From assembly GCF_030824335.1 (NCBI RefSeq), contig NZ_JAVBXX010000006.1:1-64000 (forward strand): a stretch of 64,000 nt of DNA, given 5' to 3'. The notes beneath the pieces are model-generated. The model was given only the letters and a program-made list of their open reading frames with translations. It was not told the DNA's origin and did no database searches. Source of the DNA: Azonexus sp. (GTDB taxonomy: Bacteria > Pseudomonadota > Gammaproteobacteria > Burkholderiales > Rhodocyclaceae). The position numbers and the translations under genes are program-made. Positions 55,129 through 64,000 of the stretch are shown here, piece after piece; within the stretch, counting starts at the first letter, position 1, and every line of letters begins with the position of its first letter.

Positions 55129-56394
55129 CTATCGCTTCAGCACCATGTTTACATAGTCCTGCAGTTCTTCACTGGCCAGCACGCTGACGTGGTCTTCGTG
55201 GAAACCGCGCATTGATGTGGCTTCGCGCTGCGCGTCCGGGCGTAACTGGGTCTTCAGGCTGACCACGCCGTCGCCTGGTTTGCCGGTTGGTGAGCGGTCG
55301 CTGAGATAGGCAAAGGCGATGTGCAGCGAAGCTTTCGGCGGCAAGGGTGCCGTGAACAGATTGCCGAGAAACGGCCCGGTGGGCAGCAGATTGCGCCATA
55401 CCGGCATGACCACGGTAGTCAGGTCGAGGTACAGGCTCATGTTCTCGATGCCGGCATACGGCGTGGCCACGCTGATTACCTTGTCGAGGTAGTCGCAGGC
55501 TTTGGCGCGGCTGCACTCGCCCAGATACTCACGGATCAACAAGCCGCCCATGCTGTGCGCGATGATGTGCATGCGCTGAAAATCATGGCGCAGGCGTAGT
55601 TCGGCCAGCACCCCAAGCAACCCGTCGCCCAGCGCACGCAGGTCAAAGCCGGATGGGTAGTTGATGACCCAGGCTTGAAAGCGGCGGCGATCAAGCTTGT
55701 CGATCAAGGCTCTGAAGTTCTGCGGTGTGCCGTTGATGCCATGCACGAAGAGGACGGGGATGCGTGATGGATCGTAAGGTTCGAGGAAGAAGATGCCGGC
55801 GTGCCCGGTCTTCATGTAGCCGAGTGGCTCCCACATACCCATTTCGGCAGCTTCGCTGTCAAAGCGCTTGTCGTCGATAGTAGTGACCTTGCCGAGTAAG
55901 ACATCAATATGCCCGAGGCCCGTGCCGCGCAACTCGAACAGGTCAGTCACGCGAGGTCCCTGGCGCACCAGTGGTGCCCCGATCTCGAGCGCGATGTCAG
56001 CTACCGAATTCCTGTCGATGCCGCGCGCGGCCAAATCGAACCAGACGCCCGGTTCATTCGCCTGGTAAGTGAAATCGCGATTGAGGTCCTGGAAGGCGAA
56101 AAGGTAGCGCGAGGTGTTCAGTGCGGCAATCCGGAAATCGCCAGGACGCTCGAATACCCGGTAATTGTGAATGGCATCGCCTCGTTCATCACCCAGCACT
56201 GTAATGATCAGCTCACAACGCTCACAGGCTGGTGCCTGCAAGCTGCCGGACACCACTCGCAGCGTGCCGCCACTTTCCATGATGTCCGCCGCCAGTCGGG
56301 TGAAGTTGCTGCAACCGACGAGGAACAAGCTCAGGATCAAGCCAAACAGCCGGAACGCGATACGGTGAATCGACGGGTTTGCCAGAGTGTTCAT
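55129..56394 (-). CDS. Lipoprotein alpha/beta hydrolase (lipase-like)
   Basis: The 421-residue protein has a lipoprotein signal with lipobox LVGC and an alpha/beta hydrolase domain in its second half: LFVHGINGTPQNFRALIDKL for the oxyanion region and IIAHSMGGLLIREYL with the nucleophile Ser in GHSMG-like AHSMG. A final His in FHEDHVSVL is a candidate catalytic base. The N-terminal 170 residues are beta-rich and unrecognised. It resembles PGAP1/lipase-type proteins; the substrate is unknown. The ATG at 56394 is chosen by the signal peptide. Confidence 0.88.
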   Translation of the reverse strand: MNTLANPSIHRIAFRLFGLILSLFLVGCSNFTRLAADIMESGGTLRVVSGSLQAPACERCELIITVLGDERGDAIHNYRVFERPGDFRIAALNTSRYLFAFQDLNRDFTYQANEPGVWFDLAARGIDRNSVADIALEIGAPLVRQGPRVTDLFELRGTGLGHIDVLLGKVTTIDDKRFDSEAAEMGMWEPLGYMKTGHAGIFFLEPYDPSRIPVLFVHGINGTPQNFRALIDKLDRRRFQAWVINYPSGFDLRALGDGLLGVLAELRLRHDFQRMHIIAHSMGGLLIREYLGECSRAKACDYLDKVISVATPYAGIENMSLYLDLTTVVMPVWRNLLPTGPFLGNLFTAPLPPKASLHIAFAYLSDRSPTGKPGDGVVSLKTQLRPDAQREATSMRGFHEDHVSVLASEELQDYVNMVLKR

Positions 56395-56651
56395 GACGCG
56401 TATGTTACCCCGAGCGGGCCGCGCCGCTGCTGTCAATCGCCCGCCCGGCATCGCTGCTTTCGCGCTGGCTGGGGATCCAGTGATACACAGGTTAGCCTGT
56501 CAGCCTAAGGACAAGCGAACAGGTATTCCCGTTAATGGCAGAAGAGCCTATCTGTCGGCGCAGGGGGATGCTTTCCCCACGGTGAGCAATCGGAGTCAGG
56601 ATTTCATCTGCCGTGTCGCGCATAGTGCTGGCCATGGATAGAGGAAGAACA

Positions 56652-57518
56652 ATGAGCGAAACCAGGGCAACAGCGTACGCGGCACGATTGGGTCGGGTCC
56701 TTGATTACATCGAGGCCCATCTCGACGAGAGCCTGAGCGTGGAGCAACTGAGCCAGGTCGCGAATTTCTCCAAATTTCATTTCCATCGGCAATTCGCCGA
56801 GTTTGTCGGGACCAGTGTCGGGCGTTACGTCCTCCTGTTGCGGCTGCGGCGGGCCAGTTACCAGCTCGCCTTGAACCGGCGGCGGAAGGTGATCGACATC
56901 GCGCTGGATGCCGGCTTTGAAAACCCGGAATCGTTTTCCCGCGCTTTCAGGAACACCTTCGGCAAGTCGCCCTCCGCATTCAGGCGGGCGCCGGACTGGG
57001 TGTCGTGGCACGAGCGCTATCGATTCCGTATCCCGGAAAGGAAGAGAAACATGCAGGTTGAAATCGTCAATTTCACAACGACCTTGCTTGCTGTGCGCGA
57101 ACATCGCGGCCCGCCCGAACGCGTCAATGAATCGGTCGGTGAGTTCATCGCCTGGCGCCAGCAAAGCGGTCTTTCACCCAAACAGAGCAGCCGGAGCTTC
57201 GGCATTGCCTACGACAATCCCGATACGACGGAGCCGGATCAGTTCCGTTTCGACATCGCCGGCGAAGTGCTGGGCGAGGTGCCGCCCAATGCGCAGGGCG
57301 TGCTCAACAAGTGCATTCCCGGCGGGCGTTGTGCGCGGGTGCGGCACTTCGGTTCGCATACCCAGATCGGCGAGAGCATCTACCCGCTTTACCGCGAGTG
57401 GCTACCCGAGAGCGGCGAGGAACTGCGCGACTTCCCGCTCTATTTCCATTACCTGAATCTGCTGCCGGAAACGGCCGAGGCCGATCTGGTGACGGATATC
57501 TACCTGCCGTTGAAGTAG
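56652..57518 (+). CDS. AraC-family regulator with GyrI-like domain
   Basis: The 288-residue protein has an N-terminal double HTH of the AraC type (VLDYIEAHLDESLSVEQLSQVANFSKFHFHRQF; IDIALDAGFENPESFSRAFRNTFGKSPSAFRR) and a C-terminal GyrI-like small-molecule-binding domain (about 135-288), as in SoxS/Rob-like and BmrR-type sensors. It probably responds to a drug or other ligand. The ATG at 56652 follows AGGAAGAA. It is divergent from the lipoprotein hydrolase across 257 bases, where a promoter is expected. Confidence 0.93.
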   Translation: MSETRATAYAARLGRVLDYIEAHLDESLSVEQLSQVANFSKFHFHRQFAEFVGTSVGRYVLLLRLRRASYQLALNRRRKVIDIALDAGFENPESFSRAFRNTFGKSPSAFRRAPDWVSWHERYRFRIPERKRNMQVEIVNFTTTLLAVREHRGPPERVNESVGEFIAWRQQSGLSPKQSSRSFGIAYDNPDTTEPDQFRFDIAGEVLGEVPPNAQGVLNKCIPGGRCARVRHFGSHTQIGESIYPLYREWLPESGEELRDFPLYFHYLNLLPETAEADLVTDIYLPLK

Positions 57519-57541
57519 CGCTGCATCAAGCCGACGGAAAA

Positions 57542-57568
57542 ATGGCCTCGCATGCGAGGCCATTTTTT
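57542..57568. terminator. Bidirectional Rho-independent terminator
   Basis: ATGGCCTCGCATGCGAGGCCAT is a perfect palindrome (57542-57563), with TTTTT after it on the plus strand and AAAAA before it. It sits between the convergent AraC-type and metH genes and can stop transcripts from both. Confidence 0.95.
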
Positions 57569-57583
57569 GCAGCAAGTCCCGGA

Positions 57584-61243
<3,660 letters not shown>

Positions 61244-61269
61244 GGCGAAAACCTCGGAAATCGGGATCA

Positions 61270-61295
61270 GAGCGCAGGACCGGAGCGCAGGACCG
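61270..61295. repeat. 13-bp tandem direct repeat in the metH leader
   Basis: GAGCGCAGGACCG occurs twice head to tail (61270-61282 and 61283-61295), between the riboswitch and the metH start. Confidence 0.85.
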
Positions 61296-61320
61296 AAGCG
61301 TTTTGCTGGCTGCAAAAGCA

Positions 61321-61417
61321 AACGGCGTCGCAAACCGGCATTAAAACAGGGTTTGCGAGCGCCGTTGAACATTGCCGAGCCTGGCTTTTGGAAAAAAGTC
61401 GCAGCGCTCCTCGGCAG
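61321..61417 (-). ncRNA. S-adenosylhomocysteine (SAH) riboswitch
   Basis: On the minus strand, CCGAGGAGCGCTGCGAC (61414-61398) matches the conserved 5' part of the SAH riboswitch, and AGGCTCGGCAA follows at about 61382-61372. P1 pairs TGCCGAG (61416-61410) with CTCGGCA (61379-61373). A long second hairpin pairs 61350-61366 with 61321-61336. SAH riboswitches turn on genes that remove SAH or recycle homocysteine, and metH is a known target type. It ends about 78 bases before the metH start, so control of metH by SAH is very likely. Confidence 0.9.
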
Positions 61418-61504
61418 AGGGGCGCAGTTTACCGGGCTGGCCGGCCGCTGCCAAGCCAAGCAACTGATTTTCGTAGGGAAAACCTGCTGGTTTTGCGCAA
61501 AATA

Positions 61505-61520
61505 TCGCGGTCGACCGCAA
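61505..61520. repeat. Dispersed palindrome, one-mismatch copy
   Basis: TCGCGGTCGACCGCAA in the gap upstream of metH, one base from the perfect 16-mer. It is the only strong copy outside a coding region. Confidence 0.8.
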
Positions 61521-61555
61521 GAATTTGCGTATTTCGTGCCAGGCGAGTTTGCCGC

Positions 61556-63616
61556 TCAACCCAGCGGTTCGCAGCGCAGCCATAGCGTGAAGCGGGCGCC
61601 GCGGCCGGCTTCGCTGTCGACCGTGATCCGTCCATCGTAGCGTTCGACCAGCGATTTGCTGACCCACAGGCCCAGCCCGTGGCCGCCCGGTTTGTGCGCG
61701 GTGTAGAACGGCTCGAACAGGCGTTCGCGTTCAGCCTCGGGAATGCCGGGGCCGGTATCGGTGACCGACAGCCGCAGGCCGATCGGCATGTCCGCCTCAT
61801 CCCAGTCTTCGACGGCGAGGCCGAGCGTACCGCCGTCGGGCATGGCCTGGATGGCGTTGGCGATCAGGTTGATGACGACCTGCTGCATCTCGTTCTTGTT
61901 GCAACTCACCAGCCGGCTGGATGCCAGGTTCTGTTCAATGGCGACGTTGCCCTTGCGCAGCAAATGGCCGACCAGCAGCAGGCTGTCGTGAATCAATTGC
62001 GTGGCGCCGACCGGTTCGAGGTAGCCGACGTATTCCTGCGGCCGGGCGAATTGCAGCAGCTTGGCGACAATCAGGCGAATCCGGTGCACCTGGTCGGCAA
62101 TCAGCCGGAATTCGGGTTCGACCGGCTTGGCCTGTTCGCCGAGCAGGCTACGCGCCATTTCCAGATTGCCCTGGATGACGGCAATCGGATTGTTGATTTC
62201 GTGCGCCACGCCTGCGGTCAACTGCCCGATGGCGGCCATTTTCTCGTTGCTGATCAGCTTGCCCTGCGTCGCGCGCAGGTTGGCCAGCGCTTCCTGCAGT
62301 TCGGCGGTACGCTCGGCGACCTTGCCGTCCAGCGACTCGCCCCAGCGCTGCAGGGCTCGCGCCTGCGCTTGTTGACCTTCAAGCAACTGGTCAAAATGAC
62401 GGGCCAGTTCGCCGATTTCGTCTTCGTTATCGACCGGGCCGACGCGGGAGCCGGCTTGCCCGGCTTCGATGGCGGCCATCGTCATGTGCATGCGCTCGAT
62501 GGGCCGGAAGACCTTGCGTGCCCACAGCGCAGCGAAAATGGCAGCGAGCAGCATGGCCAGCGCAAACAGCCCGATGATGCCGAGCAGGGCCGATTTTTTT
62601 GCCGCAGCAAAAGGTTTTTCCAGGAAACCGACGTAAAGCATGCCGACTCGTTCGCCCCGGCTGTCGAGCAAGGGGTGGTAACCGGAGAAATACCAGTCCT
62701 GCACGACGAAAGCCCGGTTCAGCCAGGTTTTTCCGGCGCCGAGTACGGTGTCGCGTACCGTTTGCGATACCCGCGTGCCGATCGCGCGCTGGCCTTCGAA
62801 CAGACGGACGTTGGTCGCGATGCGTACATCGCCCAAAAAGAGTGTGGCGGTGCCGACGCTGTCGAGCAGCAATTCGCCTTCGGGATAGACGATTTCGTTC
62901 AGCCGGTCGATGAATTCGAGATTGCCGTTTAGCAACACGCCGCCGGCCAGCACGCCGATCAGCCGGCCTTGACGATCATGCACCGGCGCTGCGGTATGCA
63001 CGACCAGCCCGCGCTGTTCTGCCTGGCGCGGGTCGGGGGCGGCGTTGCGCGTGGGGACCAGCGGGGTATGCGCGCGTTGGGCCAGTGCCGGCGCGATGGC
63101 AGCCAGTTGGGCGGAAGAAAAAGTGTCGTTTTCCGTGCGCGAACTGCCTTGGCGCGCCTGCTCGACGACTGGCCAGCCGGTAAAACATGGTGTGTCCCGG
63201 TAGCCGTTGGCGCAGCCTTTGCTGTCCAGCAGGTGCAGGAAATCGAGTTTCAGACGGGTCTTTTCCTGTTGCAGCCATTGATGCAACTTGCCATCCCGCT
63301 TGGCGTTGCCGGCTTTGGGTTCGGCTTCCAGTTGACCGGCCAGGCGCGAAGAACTGGCCAGACCATCGACCGCGGTGCCGATGCCAGCGCTGACGCGGTC
63401 GAAATAACTGTTGGCGATGACCAGGTCGGCCCCGACCTTGGCGAGCAGCAGTCGATCCAGGTAGCCGCTGCCCCAGTTGGCCAGTGTGATCAACAGCAAT
63501 GGCAACACGACGCCCAGCGGCAACAATGCCAGACCGAGCAGACGGCGGCGGATCGAGTGTCGCGTGTTGCCCTGCGGCGTGGCCGGCTGGCTCAATCGCA
63601 ACCCCAGGCCGAACAC
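61556..63616 (-). CDS. Membrane sensor histidine kinase with Cache-type sensor
   Basis: The 686-residue kinase has a membrane helix at about 27-48, a large periplasmic Cache-like sensor to about 340, a second helix near 345-368, HAMP, a coiled coil, HisKA with the phospho-His in LTAGVAHEINNPIAVIQGN and HATPase with KPGGHGLGLWVSKSLV. It partners the NtrC-type regulator, whose gene end overlaps its start by 25 bases. The start is a GTG at 63616 by frame; a later start is possible. The ligand is unknown. Confidence 0.92.
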   Translation of the reverse strand: MFGLGLRLSQPATPQGNTRHSIRRRLLGLALLPLGVVLPLLLITLANWGSGYLDRLLLAKVGADLVIANSYFDRVSAGIGTAVDGLASSSRLAGQLEAEPKAGNAKRDGKLHQWLQQEKTRLKLDFLHLLDSKGCANGYRDTPCFTGWPVVEQARQGSSRTENDTFSSAQLAAIAPALAQRAHTPLVPTRNAAPDPRQAEQRGLVVHTAAPVHDRQGRLIGVLAGGVLLNGNLEFIDRLNEIVYPEGELLLDSVGTATLFLGDVRIATNVRLFEGQRAIGTRVSQTVRDTVLGAGKTWLNRAFVVQDWYFSGYHPLLDSRGERVGMLYVGFLEKPFAAAKKSALLGIIGLFALAMLLAAIFAALWARKVFRPIERMHMTMAAIEAGQAGSRVGPVDNEDEIGELARHFDQLLEGQQAQARALQRWGESLDGKVAERTAELQEALANLRATQGKLISNEKMAAIGQLTAGVAHEINNPIAVIQGNLEMARSLLGEQAKPVEPEFRLIADQVHRIRLIVAKLLQFARPQEYVGYLEPVGATQLIHDSLLLVGHLLRKGNVAIEQNLASSRLVSCNKNEMQQVVINLIANAIQAMPDGGTLGLAVEDWDEADMPIGLRLSVTDTGPGIPEAERERLFEPFYTAHKPGGHGLGLWVSKSLVERYDGRITVDSEAGRGARFTLWLRCEPLG

Positions 63617-64000
63617 TTGCGGTCCAGTGTCTTGCGCGAAACGCCCAACTGGCGTGCGGCTTCCGACTTGTTGCCGTGGCAGGCCTGCAGGGTGGCCAGG
63701 ATGTGGCGTTTTTCGACGGCTTCCAGCGTTTCAAAGCAGGACGGGCTGCTCGGGGGCTGGTTGTCGTCATCCGGGCCGAGGTCGAACCAGCCGAGAATCA
63801 GCGAGCGTTCGATGAAATTGCGCAACTCACGTACATTGCCCGGCCAGTCGTAGGCGGTCATTCGGGCGAGGGCGCGCGGGGTCATTTCCAGCGGCGGCAC
63901 ATTGAGGCTTTGCGCCATGCCAGCGAGAAAGTGCCGGGCGAGCAGTACGACATCCTCCGGCCGTTCGCGCAAAGGCGGCAGGTTCACTTCAACGACCTGC
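63592..64000 (-). CDS. NtrC-family sigma-54 response regulator, C-terminal part (partial)
   Basis: The frame is open to the window edge, so only the C-terminal 135 residues are seen. It shows the end of an AAA+ sigma-54 activator (VNLPPLRERPEDVVLLARHFL; YDWPGNVRELRNFIERSLIL) and a Fis-type HTH (GNKSEAARQLGVSRKTLDRKC). The receiver and GAFTGA loop would lie to the right. Its 3' end overlaps the histidine kinase gene, forming a two-component operon read leftward. Confidence 0.93.
   Translation of the reverse strand, partial: QVVEVNLPPLRERPEDVVLLARHFLAGMAQSLNVPPLEMTPRALARMTAYDWPGNVRELRNFIERSLILGWFDLGPDDDNQPPSSPSCFETLEAVEKRHILATLQACHGNKSEAARQLGVSRKTLDRKCSAWGCD

Larger units (their letters stand above)
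61244..61555. other. 312-base non-coding gap upstream of metH
   Basis: This gap contains, reading the minus strand toward metH: one dispersed-palindrome copy (61505-61520), the SAH riboswitch (61321-61417), a short TTTTGC/GCAAAA hairpin (61301-61318) and a 13-bp tandem repeat (61270-61295). No open reading frame in it looks real. Confidence 0.85.

Overview
The window looks like a chromosomal segment of a betaproteobacterium of the order Rhodocyclales, most like Dechloromonas/Azonexus. This is inferred from moderately high GC content, the housekeeping gene order (def-fmt, rsmB-DUF4390-ntrY-ntrX-trkA-trkH, hemE, priA) and the density of sensor kinases and c-di-GMP proteins. I see no insertion sequence, prophage, CRISPR array or tRNA. 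It reads as core chromosome, with small lineage-specific genes between housekeeping blocks.

Layout. 1-95: the 3' tail of a 5S rRNA and the terminator of an rRNA operon. 0.2-2.4 kb: a DUF5710 protein, an unrecognised protein with a possible degenerate primase-like fold, a HIT protein and D-aminoacyl-tRNA deacylase. 2.4-5.8 kb (minus): ApbE and glutathione synthesis (gshA-gshB). 5.9-7.6 kb: an ABC-F ATPase (ybiT). 7.7-16.3 kb (minus): an orphan FliD-like protein, a large GGDEF-EAL protein, a small membrane protein, a P2-type ATPase, an SRPBCC protein and an OmpR-type regulator. 16.4-21.6 kb (plus): a calcium-repeat protein, rsuA, oxyR and a BvgS-like hybrid kinase. 21.6-26.3 kb (minus): topB, dprA and a LysM protein. 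26.4-39.2 kb: def-fmt, an S1/P1 nuclease (minus), rsmB-DUF4390-ntrYX, trkAH, two small secreted proteins (minus) and hemE. 39.2-39.5 kb: an AT-rich gap with DnaA boxes ahead of priA. 41.5-49 kb: a second calcium-repeat protein, a methyltransferase-NagK-MOSC-MFS operon (minus), DUF1840, a CheZ-like protein, an amidase and murB. 48.8-54.4 kb: a two-component pair, a periplasmic rhodanese and a chemoreceptor. 54.4-57.5 kb: a Gph-like phosphatase, a lipoprotein hydrolase and an AraC/GyrI regulator. 57.6-64 kb (minus): metH with an S-adenosylhomocysteine riboswitch, then an NtrC-type regulator and histidine kinase running off the right edge.

The most interesting signals are not genes. (1) A 16-bp palindrome, TTGCGGTCGACCGCAA, occurs three times perfectly and twice with one mismatch, inside unrelated genes and in a spacer. 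(2) Four parS-like ParB sites (GTTYCACGTGRAAC) lie between 19 and 58.5 kb, one covering the GTG start codon of a kinase. (3) A DnaA-box cluster with a perfect 14-bp inverted repeat lies between hemE and priA. (4) A well-formed SAH riboswitch precedes metH. Signals 2 and 3 suggest proximity to the replication origin, but the plus-strand rRNA operon at the left edge suggests that the origin lies left of this window rather than at 39 kb.
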